Source: Prosthecobacter sp. SYSU 5D2 (GTDB lineage Bacteria > Verrucomicrobiota > Verrucomicrobiia > Verrucomicrobiales > Verrucomicrobiaceae). From it: a DNA stretch of 64,000 nt. Shown here in pieces: positions 33,857-42,162 of this stretch (position 1 is its first letter; each line of letters starts with the position of its first letter). The notes under the pieces are model-generated. The model ran no database searches. It saw only the letters and a program-made list of their open reading frames with translations, and was not told the DNA's origin. The position numbers were made by a program, and so were the translations under genes. Location of the stretch: contig NZ_JBBYXL010000002.1 of NCBI RefSeq assembly GCF_039655865.1, positions 124,001-188,000 on the forward strand, written 5' to 3'.

Positions 33857-34303
33857 CTATTGCGGCAGGAGCCGCCCTGCGATCCCTGCCGCCAGGGCAA
33901 TAAGGCGCTCTTTCTCCTCCTCAGAAAAATCATACGGCTCGCGTTTCCCGATGCCGAGGGTGCCGCAGAGGCGGTCGCCATCCAGGACGGGGACGGCGAG
34001 GCTGCCCTGCACCTGGGTCTGCTTGGCGCCTTCGCGGGCGACGCCGCTGGTGTCCGTCTGCAGGTTGCAGAGCTCCACGGGCTGGCGGCGCTCGGCAGCG
34101 GCTCCGGCGATGCCTTTGCCTATGGGAATGGACTGGATGACGGGCATGAGCTGCGGGGGGATGCCGAGCTGGGCGACGAGCTTGAGGTGCTTGTCCGCCG
34201 CATCATAGCGGTGCAGGGTGCCAGTGATGCAGCCAAAGTCGGCGGCGGTGGAGGCGAGGAACTGGCTCCATTCGTCTGAGGCGGTCTGGGCGGGGAGGTT
34301 CAT
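33857..34303 (-). CDS. GAF-domain protein
   Basis: A 148-residue cytoplasmic protein that is essentially a single GAF domain (about 8-143), with the usual GCITGTLHRYD, IPIGKGIAGAAAERR, VQGSLAVPVLDGDRLCGTLGIGKR and C-terminal helix. Stand-alone GAF proteins of this size include free-methionine-R-sulfoxide reductases, but the signature cysteines expected there are not clear, so I would call it a ligand-sensing GAF protein of unknown role. Confidence 0.8.
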   Translation of the reverse strand: MNLPAQTASDEWSQFLASTAADFGCITGTLHRYDAADKHLKLVAQLGIPPQLMPVIQSIPIGKGIAGAAAERRQPVELCNLQTDTSGVAREGAKQTQVQGSLAVPVLDGDRLCGTLGIGKREPYDFSEEEKERLIALAAGIAGRLLPQ

Positions 34304-34371
34304 GGGCGGAGAATTGGGGATTGTCGGAAATTGGCTCAGAGGTTAGTCTGGAGCAACGTTACCTGGAAACC

Positions 34372-35010
34372 ATGAAAAACTGCGCTGTGATTTTTGGCAT
34401 TTGTTCCCTGTCCCTGGCGGGCCTGTCCCTGGGCAGCACGCCGAATGTGGTGGGCCGTACGATCTACCATGCGGACGACAGCAGGACGGAATCGGTGAGT
34501 GATCCGAGCATCCGTGAGATGACGGAGATGACGTACAATCCGGCAGGGCAGCTGACGGTGAAGAAGGTGTTTCTGCTGAATGAAAAGGGGGACCCGCTGC
34601 AGGGGAATGTGTATGACGGACGGGGCAATCTGGTGGCGCGCTGCCAGATGATCTATGATGAACTGGGCCGGCGCAAAGAGGACCGGCTGACGAATCTGAA
34701 CGGGGAGGTGTTTCAGCAGGTGATCCATGAATACGGAAAAGACGGCAAGGCGCTGACACCGAAGCTGATCAACCTGAAAACAGCCACTCAGCCGGTGATA
34801 GCACCGGCCCCGATTGACTTCACCGGCCAGCAGCCTGCGCCGGGTGCCAATGCGCCGAATTCATCCCGGTTCGCCCCGCAGCAGCTTCCCGCCGGGGGGC
34901 AGCCTGCGGCCGGGCCGGTGGTGCCACCGCAGCTCATGCCGCCGCCGGAGGCGCCCAAGGAGGAGGCAAAGCCGAAGCCGAATTTCTTCAAGAAGCTGTT
35001 TAAAAAGTAA
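34372..35010 (+). CDS. Small exported protein with proline-rich tail, unknown function
   Basis: The start at MKNCAVIFG gives a signal peptide (about 22 residues), so I prefer it to an in-frame start 51 bases upstream. The 212-residue mature-type protein has an N-terminal half with strand repeats reminiscent of RHS/YD-type motifs (TYNPAGQLTVKKVF, VYDGRGNLVARCQM, YDELGRRKEDR) and a long Pro/Ala/Gly-rich tail ending in lysines (KPNFFKKLFKK). It is convergent with the lectin-lamin-tail kinase (26 bases apart). I do not recognise a family. Confidence 0.65.
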   Translation: MKNCAVIFGICSLSLAGLSLGSTPNVVGRTIYHADDSRTESVSDPSIREMTEMTYNPAGQLTVKKVFLLNEKGDPLQGNVYDGRGNLVARCQMIYDELGRRKEDRLTNLNGEVFQQVIHEYGKDGKALTPKLINLKTATQPVIAPAPIDFTGQQPAPGANAPNSSRFAPQQLPAGGQPAAGPVVPPQLMPPPEAPKEEAKPKPNFFKKLFKK

Positions 35011-35035
35011 CCGGACTCCCCTTCCGCTGCCGGCT

Positions 35036-36991
35036 TCATTTCCGCGCTTTTGGGGTGTGCCTGAGCAGGGTCCAGGCGGTACGGCGCTGGGTGTCCATGC
35101 TCCAGCGGCCGTCAAAGTCCGGCAGCATGAGCACGGCCTGCGGGGTCTGGGCGGGCTCGGGCGCCTCGATAAAAAGCTCTGCAGGCGCGGCATTGGGAGC
35201 GCCGGGCGTGGGCCGGGCGGACCAGGACCAGGTCTGCGTGGCGGCATCGTAGATGAGGCTGGCATCCGCAGGAAAGCGGGTCCAGTCCTGGCGGATGCCC
35301 TGGATGCCGTTGCCGCGCGGGTCAGACCAGCGCAGGCGGCCGGTCTGGGCCTCCAGCTGGAATCCGAAGGCCAGCTTTTCCTGCACGGCAGGGTCATCGT
35401 CCAGGCAGAAGATCACGCGGTATTCGCCGGGCTGGATGAGCAGGGGCGCGGCCGGCGGCTGCGTGCTGCGGCTGCCCAGGCGGCCTTCGAAGGCGTAGCG
35501 GCCGGTGATGTGGCGCAGATGCCAGCCGCTGAGGTCCACAGGGGAGGTGCCTGGGTTGTGCACCTCGATCCAGTCCGGCGTGACGCCGGTGGAGGTAAAG
35601 AGGGTCCTTTGATTTTTAGCCTGGATCTCGGTGATGAGCAGCGGGGGGGAGGGGGCGGCGGGCATCCAGGCTTCGAAGTCCGCCGGGCTGCCATCATCCC
35701 ACCGGAAGGCGCCGGTGACCGGGTCCATACTGCCGCCGGTCCAGACCGGGGCCCGGACTTCCAGCTCCCGCAGCCGGGCCACCACCTCGCTGAGCTCCTG
35801 CGCGGAGTGGAAGCTGGCCATCTCCACGCCTTGTGTGGCCTTCACCCGGCGGCGGCTTTCCTCCCAGTTCAGCTTCAGGCGGAGCAGTGAGAAGTGCTGA
35901 TTGAGGCGGATGACAGTGGGGCCGTGCTCGTTTTCCACATTCACCGGGAGGGGAGCGGCGGGTTTTTGCAGGACCTGGGTGTTGATTTCATCCAGCAGAT
36001 AAATGAAGCCTGCGCCAACGATGACGGAGGTCATCATGGAGACGATGGGCCGCTTGGCGATGGCGCGCTGGACCATGGGCCGTTGCAGGCGCTCCAGGGT
36101 GGAGTGGATGGCGCTGCGCATTTCAGCGGCGCGCTGGAAGCGGTCTCCTGGCCGCTCGCGGAGGGCGCGGGTGACGACCTTGTCCAGGATGGCGGGAGCG
36201 TCGGACTTTTTGGAGGGCGGCTCAAAGACACCCACGGGCAGGTGGCCGGTGAGCATTTCATAAAGGGTCACGCCGAGGCTGAAAATATCTGCCCGGTGGT
36301 CCAGGCTGGCCTCCCCCCGGCGCTGTTCAGGGGCGGCATAGCCAGGCGTGCCCATGGCCAGGCCGGTGCGGCTGGTGGTGGGGGCGGAGGGGGAGGCGGC
36401 GGAGAGCTTGGCCAGGCCAAAGTCCGCCACCCGCACGCGGCCCCAGACATCAATGAGGATGTTGGTGGGCTTGATGTCCCGGTGGATGACGCCGTGGTCA
36501 TGGGCGAACTGGAGGGCCTCGCAGATCTGGGTGGTGACCTCCAGCGTCTTCGCCAGGGGCAGGCGGGCCAGCTTCATGATGTCCAGCAGGGAGGTACCCT
36601 CCACATACTCCATGACGATGTAAAGGTGGCCGGAGTCATTGCGGCCAAAGTCATAAATGGCTACGATGTGCGGGTGCTGCAGGCGGGCGAGCAGGCGGGC
36701 CTCCTGGTGGAAGCGGTCCACAAAGGCCGCATCCTGGCCCATCTCCGGCGGCAGGATCTTGATGGCCACGCGCCGCTCCAAGGACCTCTGCGTGGCGGCA
36801 TAGACGGCGCCCATGCCGCCCCGGTCTATGAACTCAAAATCATGATAACCGGGGAAAAGCGGCTCCAGCTCCTCCGCCATGGGCGGCTCCCAGTCGGTGC
36901 CCTGGCCGCCCATCACTCCGTCCATGAGGCCGAGCGGATTGAGTCCGTTCATGTGGCTGGAAGGGCGGTTGGCGTCAGGTTTTTTACCCAT
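35036..36991 (-). CDS. Membrane Ser/Thr protein kinase with C-type-lectin-like and lamin-tail ectodomain
   Basis: A 651-residue protein. The kinase domain (about 50-305) has GGMGAVY, K78, HRDIKPTN (170-177) and DFG (190-192). One transmembrane helix lies at 316-333. The outer part has a C-type-lectin-like region (about 366-443: LKLNWEESRRRVKATQGVEMAS, then VWTGG and RWDDGSPADFEAW) and a lamin-tail domain (about 451-560: ITEIQAKN, DWIEVHNPGTSPVDLSGWHL). The kinase senses outside and signals inside. Its gene is divergent from a sigma factor gene, with a 200-base promoter region between, and that sigma factor is followed by the secretion locus. Confidence 0.87.
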   Translation of the reverse strand: MGKKPDANRPSSHMNGLNPLGLMDGVMGGQGTDWEPPMAEELEPLFPGYHDFEFIDRGGMGAVYAATQRSLERRVAIKILPPEMGQDAAFVDRFHQEARLLARLQHPHIVAIYDFGRNDSGHLYIVMEYVEGTSLLDIMKLARLPLAKTLEVTTQICEALQFAHDHGVIHRDIKPTNILIDVWGRVRVADFGLAKLSAASPSAPTTSRTGLAMGTPGYAAPEQRRGEASLDHRADIFSLGVTLYEMLTGHLPVGVFEPPSKKSDAPAILDKVVTRALRERPGDRFQRAAEMRSAIHSTLERLQRPMVQRAIAKRPIVSMMTSVIVGAGFIYLLDEINTQVLQKPAAPLPVNVENEHGPTVIRLNQHFSLLRLKLNWEESRRRVKATQGVEMASFHSAQELSEVVARLRELEVRAPVWTGGSMDPVTGAFRWDDGSPADFEAWMPAAPSPPLLITEIQAKNQRTLFTSTGVTPDWIEVHNPGTSPVDLSGWHLRHITGRYAFEGRLGSRSTQPPAAPLLIQPGEYRVIFCLDDDPAVQEKLAFGFQLEAQTGRLRWSDPRGNGIQGIRQDWTRFPADASLIYDAATQTWSWSARPTPGAPNAAPAELFIEAPEPAQTPQAVLMLPDFDGRWSMDTQRRTAWTLLRHTPKARK

Positions 36992-37191
36992 GGTTGATTA
37001 AGATGGAAGGAAATCCGCTGCCAGGCGCTTCCGTTTCATGAATAAGTCATCACAAAAAACCACTGCTGTCCATGGCAACGCCCCGTATTAGCCAGATAAC
37101 CCGGCATTTGTGACAGCAATTTTCCATAGATGACGGCCCACAGGTTGCCAAATGCGGGATTTAGAGGAAATTCGGCATTCTTATTCCGCGC

Positions 37192-37932
37192 ATGAACCCG
37201 CATACTCATCATGGGGCCTTCCCCGTCACCCGTTGGAGCGTTGTTCTGGCTCTCCGTGAGGGGGAGGACGTGTGGCGCGGACGCCTGGCGCTGAACGAGC
37301 TGTGCCAGATTTACTGGCGGCCGCTCTACTCTTATGCGCGCTACCAGGGCCTGTCCCCGGCGGATGCTGAGGACCTGACGCAGAGTTTTTTCACCTTCGC
37401 CTTGGAGAAAGACCTCTTCGCAGCGGCTGACGCGAGTTTGGGCAAGATGCGGAACTATCTGCTGACGGCTTTCGGACGGCACATCAAGCACTGGCAGCGG
37501 CAGGCGAATGCGCAGAAGCGCGGGGGCGGGCGGGACATCGTTTCCATCGAGGCCTCCCAGGCGGAGGACGAGATCACGATTGACCCGGCGGACCACCGCA
37601 CGCCGGAGTCCATCTACCAGCGGCTGTGCGCGCTGCGCATCATTGAGGCTGCCATCGAGCAGCTGGCCAAGGAGCAGGAGGTCGCAGGCAAGGGTGATCA
37701 GTTCCGCGCCCTGCGCAGCCGGTTGGACCCATCCCAGGCGGGCTCCGGCAATGATGCTGAAATGGCGGCCCAGCTGGGCATCAGCCATGACGCCGTGCGC
37801 CAGTCCATCTCCCGGCTGCGGAAGCGCTTCCGGGAAATCATGCGGGACCTGGTGGCCGCCACCCTGTCCGACCCGACGGATGAATCCGTGCAGGAAGAGC
37901 TGGCCTCCCTGCGCAATGCGCTCGTGGGATAA
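37192..37932 (+). CDS. Sigma-70 family (ECF-like) RNA polymerase sigma factor
   Basis: A 246-residue sigma factor: region 2 (about 8-75; FPVTRWSVVLALREG and YWRPLYSYARYQGLSPADAEDLTQSFF), an RQANAQKRGGGRD segment, and region 4 (about 185-225; AAQLGISHDAVRQSISRLRKRF). It shares its architecture with the other kinase-linked sigma factor here but has clearer helix-turn-helix signatures. It is divergent from the lectin-lamin-tail kinase and 149 bases upstream of the pilin-like gene, so it may drive the secretion locus. No verified promoter was found; the upstream region of the pilin gene contains GGAAAC (37993) that could be an ECF -35 element. Confidence 0.85.
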   Translation: MNPHTHHGAFPVTRWSVVLALREGEDVWRGRLALNELCQIYWRPLYSYARYQGLSPADAEDLTQSFFTFALEKDLFAAADASLGKMRNYLLTAFGRHIKHWQRQANAQKRGGGRDIVSIEASQAEDEITIDPADHRTPESIYQRLCALRIIEAAIEQLAKEQEVAGKGDQFRALRSRLDPSQAGSGNDAEMAAQLGISHDAVRQSISRLRKRFREIMRDLVAATLSDPTDESVQEELASLRNALVG

Positions 37933-38081
37933 GGCAATTCGTGGCTGAGGGCGGGTCTGGCCGTAAGTTTGGAAAAAAAAACTGTCACACCCGGAAACAG
38001 AAGGCATATCACCCTCCAGCAGAAGGCTCATGAGCCCGCAAGCTGAACCCAAAACAATACCATCAACTACATCTCACTACT

Positions 38082-38405
38082 ATGAGCCCAGTCGCAATCT
38101 CTCTCGCAGGTGCCAACATGCTGCGTTTCACCATGCCCCTCGCCGCAGCCTCAGATTCCTCCGGTCTGGCGGGCACCATGGGTGGCATCATTAACATTCT
38201 GAACCTCGTGGGCCTGGTGCTGGCCTTCGGTGGCCTTCTGTTCTCCGCCGTCATGTTCATGATGGGCCAGACAGAGCGCGTGCTTTACGGCCTGGTGGGT
38301 GCCGGCATCGGCGGTCTGTCCTTCGTCATCGTCAAGGTCATGTTCTCCACCGCAGGCGGTTCGGAAGACATCTCCGGTCTGGAAATGACCACTGACGCTC
38401 CCTAA
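38082..38405 (+). CDS. VirB2-like pilin subunit
   Basis: A 107-residue protein with an N-terminal hydrophobic leader and two transmembrane helices (about 37-62 and 67-88) joined by a short polar loop (GQTERVLY), the VirB2/TrbC pilin layout. No cleavage motif is certain; MPLAAASDSSG is a plausible processing site. It is the first gene of the secretion locus and is followed by an 11-base-pair hairpin, consistent with higher expression of a pilin than of later genes. Sequence similarity to known pilins is weak, so identification rests on size, topology and position before virB3/virB4. Confidence 0.65.
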   Translation: MSPVAISLAGANMLRFTMPLAAASDSSGLAGTMGGIINILNLVGLVLAFGGLLFSAVMFMMGQTERVLYGLVGAGIGGLSFVIVKVMFSTAGGSEDISGLEMTTDAP

Positions 38406-38439
38406 TCTGCGTCCGGTCCAAGCCGGATCCAAAATTCAG

Positions 38440-38476
38440 GCGGCCTCCAGGCGTCCCATTCTGGGCTGGAGGCCGC
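38440..38476 (+). terminator. Intra-operon hairpin after pilin-like gene (possible attenuator)
   Basis: GCGGCCTCCAG faces CTGGAGGCCGC, a perfect 11-base-pair stem around a 15-base loop, located 35 bases after the pilin-like gene. TTTCCTCAGATTTTTG follows, so the U-tract is weak and displaced. A leaky terminator or an RNA-stabilising structure would give more pilin than downstream products. Confidence 0.55.
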
Positions 38477-38500
38477 TTTCCTCAGATTTTTGTTACGATT

Positions 38501-38896
38501 ATGGAACAACAAGGCGTACGCTTGCACGAAACCAATGAAGGCCGCGAAACCCAGCAGGGCATCGCAGGTTTTGAAGGGGCCAATGCCTTTTACTTCATGC
38601 TGGCCCTCGGTCTCGGCCTGCTGCTGTTCCGCAAATTTTCCGAAGGGAGCAACCCGAACATGCTGGTCGCCCTCGGCATCGCCTCCATTCCCATGCTGGT
38701 GGTCATGTCCTACGTCTTCGGATTGAAGCAGGGAAAACCCGCCTCCTATGACATTGAGCTGGGGGAGTGGCTCATCATCAAAGCCTCCGCCAATCCTTAC
38801 TTCTCCCCCCGGCAGGTGGAGCCTCTGTCGCTCCCCTGGGTGGAGGATCCCATGCGCAAAGAAAAAAACCAGGAAGCCAAGAAGAAAGAGATCTGA
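38501..38896 (+). CDS. VirB3-like inner-membrane protein
   Basis: A 131-residue protein with two hydrophobic helices (about 29-43 FYFMLALGLGLLLF and 56-72 VALGIASIPMLVVMSYVF) followed by a soluble C-terminal part ending in a lysine-rich tail. Small VirB3/TraL/TrbD subunits with this topology normally sit directly before the VirB4 ATPase, as here (four bases apart). The C-terminal part (ELGEWLIIKASANPYFSPRQVEP) is longer than usual. No Shine-Dalgarno is visible. Confidence 0.65.
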   Translation: MEQQGVRLHETNEGRETQQGIAGFEGANAFYFMLALGLGLLLFRKFSEGSNPNMLVALGIASIPMLVVMSYVFGLKQGKPASYDIELGEWLIIKASANPYFSPRQVEPLSLPWVEDPMRKEKNQEAKKKEI

Positions 38897-38899
38897 CGC

Positions 38900-41596
38900 A
38901 TGGCCAAATTTGTCAATTCCTACCTCGACGAAGACCTGATCATCTACCGTGGCCTGCAGCGTGGCGGCGCCATTGGCAAAGGGTACAACATCGAGATGCC
39001 GGACACGGAAAACACGGACGCTTCCTGGCTGATGGCGCTGGAGGACAACCTGCGCGTGTTGCTGCGCATGGTCCGTCCGGAGACGCGCCTGCAGGTCTCC
39101 TGGAGCGTGGACAGTGACTACCGGAAGGAGCTGGAAAGATACAAGGCCAAGACGGAGGCGCTGCCGCAGGACCGCTGGTCCACCCGCCAGCGGGATGAGC
39201 GGTACAACCGCTATGACAAGAAGATCCGCGACCATTTGCTGCGTCGTGAGCATCTGCAATTTTACTACACCTCCCGCATCCAGGGCCGCGCCATGGGCGG
39301 CGGGCGGGCCTATTATGAAGAGCTGCTGCAGGCGGCCAAGCGGGAGCAGGGAGAGCTGGAGGAGGCGCTGCGCCAGCAGCTCGGCGGCCTGGGCGGGCGC
39401 GTGGCCCCGATGACGGACATGGAGCACTTCGAGGCCTTCTACCGTTACTTCAATCCCAGCGCCTTTGAAAACGATGCGCTGAACCTGGATGACATCTATG
39501 ACCCGTCCAAAACGGTGTGCGAGATGTGCTTCAACAGTGATGCCGCCCCCTACCGCATGGGCACGTCCACCTTCAAGATGGACGGTTTTTACCAGGGCAT
39601 CTGCGTGATGAAGACGCTGCCCAAGTTCACCTACATCGGCATGATGCGGCTGCTCACCCAGCTGGACATCCTGGACTACCAGGTGGTCGTCAACATTGAG
39701 GCCGGCGATGTGGAAAAGGACCGCATCGCCACGGAGCACAAGGTCACCCGCCTGGAGCGCGGCAAGATCACGCCCTCCCTGGAGGCCACGCTGATGAAGC
39801 TGCGCACCCGCATTCGCCGCCTAACAACAAATGAGGTGGTGCCCTACCGAATGCACCTGCTGGTGCGGGTGTGGGACCGCAATGCGGACAACTGCGCCAG
39901 CAAGCTTTCCGCCATCAAAAACTCCGTCCTCAAGCTCGGCGGTGCGCAGGCCTATGAGCCGACGCTGCCGACGAGTGTGCGGAATTACTGGCAGCTTTGC
40001 ATGCCCGGCTGGACCTGGGCCAACTACAACGACTTCAAGCTGTATGTGGAGGATGTGAACCTGGCGGACCTGCTGCCCATCTCCAGCACACCCACCGGGG
40101 ACCTGGAGGATGCGGAGGCCATCTATGACGGCCCGCGCGGTGCCCTCGTCGGCTGCACCACTTTCGTTGGAAAAGAAGGCAGCATGCGGCCGGAGCACGG
40201 CATCATGTTCGGCGCCTCCGGTGCGGGCAAATCCGTCTTCACCATTGACCTGCTCACGCAGACCGCGCCGTATTATGACTACACGGCCATCGTGGAGGAA
40301 GGGCTCTCCTACAACCTCTTCACCCGCCTGTATGGCTGCAAACCCATCATCGTGCAGCCGAACGGGAACTTGACGTTCAATTACTTTGACACACGCGGCC
40401 TGCCGCTGACCTCCGACCAGCTCGGCGGTGCCACGGCCATCGCCCACCTGATGGCGGGTCCGCCGCCGGACATTGACAAGGACCGTATTCGCCAGGCCCT
40501 CCTCTCCAAACAGATCGAGCGCATTTATGTGGACCAGTTTGAGACCTGGGCCAGCCGCAATGCCGAGGGCCGGGTGGAGGCCGCACGGCGCGTGAACATC
40601 GCGGAAGAATGGCGAAAGCGCAAAATGACGCCCGGCACGGTGCTGGCGGATGCCTGGCTGGACTTCACCGCTGAAATGCTGGAGGGCAATGCCGAGGCCA
40701 ATGAGCTGAACCGGCTGAAGATTGACCCCGCCATCGTGGAGGACTACCTGAACAATCCCGGCAACCAGTGGGAGCTCATGAGCCTGGGCTACACGCTGAT
40801 GAAGCCGGAGGACATGCCCAATCACAGCCAGTTTGTGGAGCTGCTGAACCTGGAGAGCCGCCAGCGACGTGCGCATGAGGACCTGGGCCTGCTGCGGATG
40901 CTGCTGGAGCCGTGGAGCCGCACGGGCCGCTACGGCGGCATCCTGGACGGGGTGAACAATGTGGATCTGAGCGGCAAGGTGGTCCACTTTGAGCTGTCCT
41001 ACATCCCGGAATCCGCCAAGGAACTGCGCACCGTCGCCGCCTTCCTCATCACCAATGACCTGCGCAAGGAGATCATGAGCCGCCCCCGGTCCACCCGCAA
41101 GCGCGTCATCCTGGAGGAGCTTTCCGCCTTCCTGGCCATGCCGGACGGCGACCGCATCACGCGGGAATACTATGAGCGTATGCGCAAGTACTCCTGCTGG
41201 GTGTTCTCCATCATCCAGCAGTTTGGCCGTATCAAGGACCACCCGGTGCGCTCCTCCGTGGTGGGCAACAGCCGCATCATGTTCATGCTCAAGCAGCCCG
41301 ACCAGCGGGATGTGGAGAGCATGAGCGAGGGCTTCCGCATTCCCTCCATCACCAAAAAACAGGTCACCAGCTTCCCGGACCCCTCCGAGATGAAGAGCGA
41401 CCCTTACGGCTCCTTTGTTTATTACCACGAAGCCACCGGCCGCCCCCGCATCGCCATCGGTCGGCACCAGGCGTCCAAGGAAATGATCCTCGCCTCCGCC
41501 ACGTCCGGGGAGGCCTTTGAGCGGCAGAACGCGCAGCTCAAGGAATTCAATGATGACGCCTACAAGATGATTCTCAGCCAAGCCAAGTCCAAATGA
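38900..41596 (+). CDS. virB4: VirB4/TraC-type conjugation/secretion ATPase
   Basis: An 898-residue VirB4-family ATPase. Walker A is GASGAGKS (438-445), Walker B is RVILEELSAF (735-744, glutamates after the hydrophobic stretch), with IIQQFGRI and a terminal GNSRIMFMLKQ that match the conserved VirB4 helicase-like core. The N-terminal half (1-420) is the CagE/TrbE-type domain with a KTVCEMCFNS segment. It energises assembly of the type IV channel at the inner membrane. It overlaps the next lipoprotein gene by four bases. Confidence 0.9.
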   Translation: MAKFVNSYLDEDLIIYRGLQRGGAIGKGYNIEMPDTENTDASWLMALEDNLRVLLRMVRPETRLQVSWSVDSDYRKELERYKAKTEALPQDRWSTRQRDERYNRYDKKIRDHLLRREHLQFYYTSRIQGRAMGGGRAYYEELLQAAKREQGELEEALRQQLGGLGGRVAPMTDMEHFEAFYRYFNPSAFENDALNLDDIYDPSKTVCEMCFNSDAAPYRMGTSTFKMDGFYQGICVMKTLPKFTYIGMMRLLTQLDILDYQVVVNIEAGDVEKDRIATEHKVTRLERGKITPSLEATLMKLRTRIRRLTTNEVVPYRMHLLVRVWDRNADNCASKLSAIKNSVLKLGGAQAYEPTLPTSVRNYWQLCMPGWTWANYNDFKLYVEDVNLADLLPISSTPTGDLEDAEAIYDGPRGALVGCTTFVGKEGSMRPEHGIMFGASGAGKSVFTIDLLTQTAPYYDYTAIVEEGLSYNLFTRLYGCKPIIVQPNGNLTFNYFDTRGLPLTSDQLGGATAIAHLMAGPPPDIDKDRIRQALLSKQIERIYVDQFETWASRNAEGRVEAARRVNIAEEWRKRKMTPGTVLADAWLDFTAEMLEGNAEANELNRLKIDPAIVEDYLNNPGNQWELMSLGYTLMKPEDMPNHSQFVELLNLESRQRRAHEDLGLLRMLLEPWSRTGRYGGILDGVNNVDLSGKVVHFELSYIPESAKELRTVAAFLITNDLRKEIMSRPRSTRKRVILEELSAFLAMPDGDRITREYYERMRKYSCWVFSIIQQFGRIKDHPVRSSVVGNSRIMFMLKQPDQRDVESMSEGFRIPSITKKQVTSFPDPSEMKSDPYGSFVYYHEATGRPRIAIGRHQASKEMILASATSGEAFERQNAQLKEFNDDAYKMILSQAKSK

Positions 41597-42108
41597 AACG
41601 CTCCCTCCCTTTCATCCTCGCCGCCCTTTGCGCCGCGTCCGTCACCTCCTGCGCGAACAGTGATGGCACCATGAACAAAGGCATCCTGGGCGCCGCCTCA
41701 GGCGGTCTCATCGGCGCGCTCATCGGGGACAACCTGCTGAGCGGGAATAACAACAACAATAACAACGGCGGCGGAGGCGGCGGCGGCGGGAATAACAACA
41801 ACAATAACGACGGCAGCTTTCTGGATGACAATTCCGGCCTCATCACCGGTGCGGTGGCAGGCTATGCCGCCGGGGCCATCAGCGACAGCTTTGCCAAAAA
41901 GGAGATCCGCGAGCGCTACATGGACGGGTATAACAAAGGCCGCAGCGATGCCATCAAGGAGCTCTACTGGGTGAAGCGGGATGCTGAGCGGCCCAGCGAG
42001 GATTCCAGCATCCAGCGCCGCTATTATGAAGTGCCCGTGCCGGAGCACGTCACCACGGACGGCGTCCTGGTGGAGCCCAAAAAAGTCGTCATCGAGGTGG
42101 TGGAATAA
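41593..42108 (+). CDS. Glycine-zipper lipoprotein with Asn/Gly tract
   Basis: A 171-residue lipoprotein: signal peptide with lipobox VTSC (C20). A glycine-rich stretch (ILGAASGGLIGALIGDN) and a second one (GLITGAVAGYAAGAI) form glycine zippers characteristic of outer-membrane-inserting small lipoproteins. Between them lies an Asn-Gly-Asn tract encoded by a microsatellite-like DNA repeat (41745-41808). The C-terminus is a soluble domain with YYEVPVPEH. It overlaps virB4 by four bases. It may anchor or stabilise the channel, like VirB7-type lipoproteins, though it is larger. Confidence 0.75.
   Translation: MKRSLPFILAALCAASVTSCANSDGTMNKGILGAASGGLIGALIGDNLLSGNNNNNNNGGGGGGGGNNNNNNDGSFLDDNSGLITGAVAGYAAGAISDSFAKKEIRERYMDGYNKGRSDAIKELYWVKRDAERPSEDSSIQRRYYEVPVPEHVTTDGVLVEPKKVVIEVVE
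41745..41808 (+). repeat. AAC/GGC microsatellite-like coding repeat
   Basis: AATAACAACAACAATAACAA, then GGCGGCGGAGGCGGCGGCGG, then AATAACAACAACAATAAC again. It encodes the N(7)G(8)N(6) tract in the glycine-zipper lipoprotein. The flanking AAT/AAC blocks are near-identical, suggesting slippage or duplication, and length variation between strains is likely. Confidence 0.8.
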
Positions 42109-42162
42109 CCGCCTCTGCCCTTTCCGCATCCGCAAAACGAACCGCAACGCCAAGCAACGCTT

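Noticed and set aside
39821..41581. A 586-codon minus-strand frame across virB4
   Set aside because: It is antisense to the Walker motifs and conserved core of virB4 and has no recognisable motif of its own.
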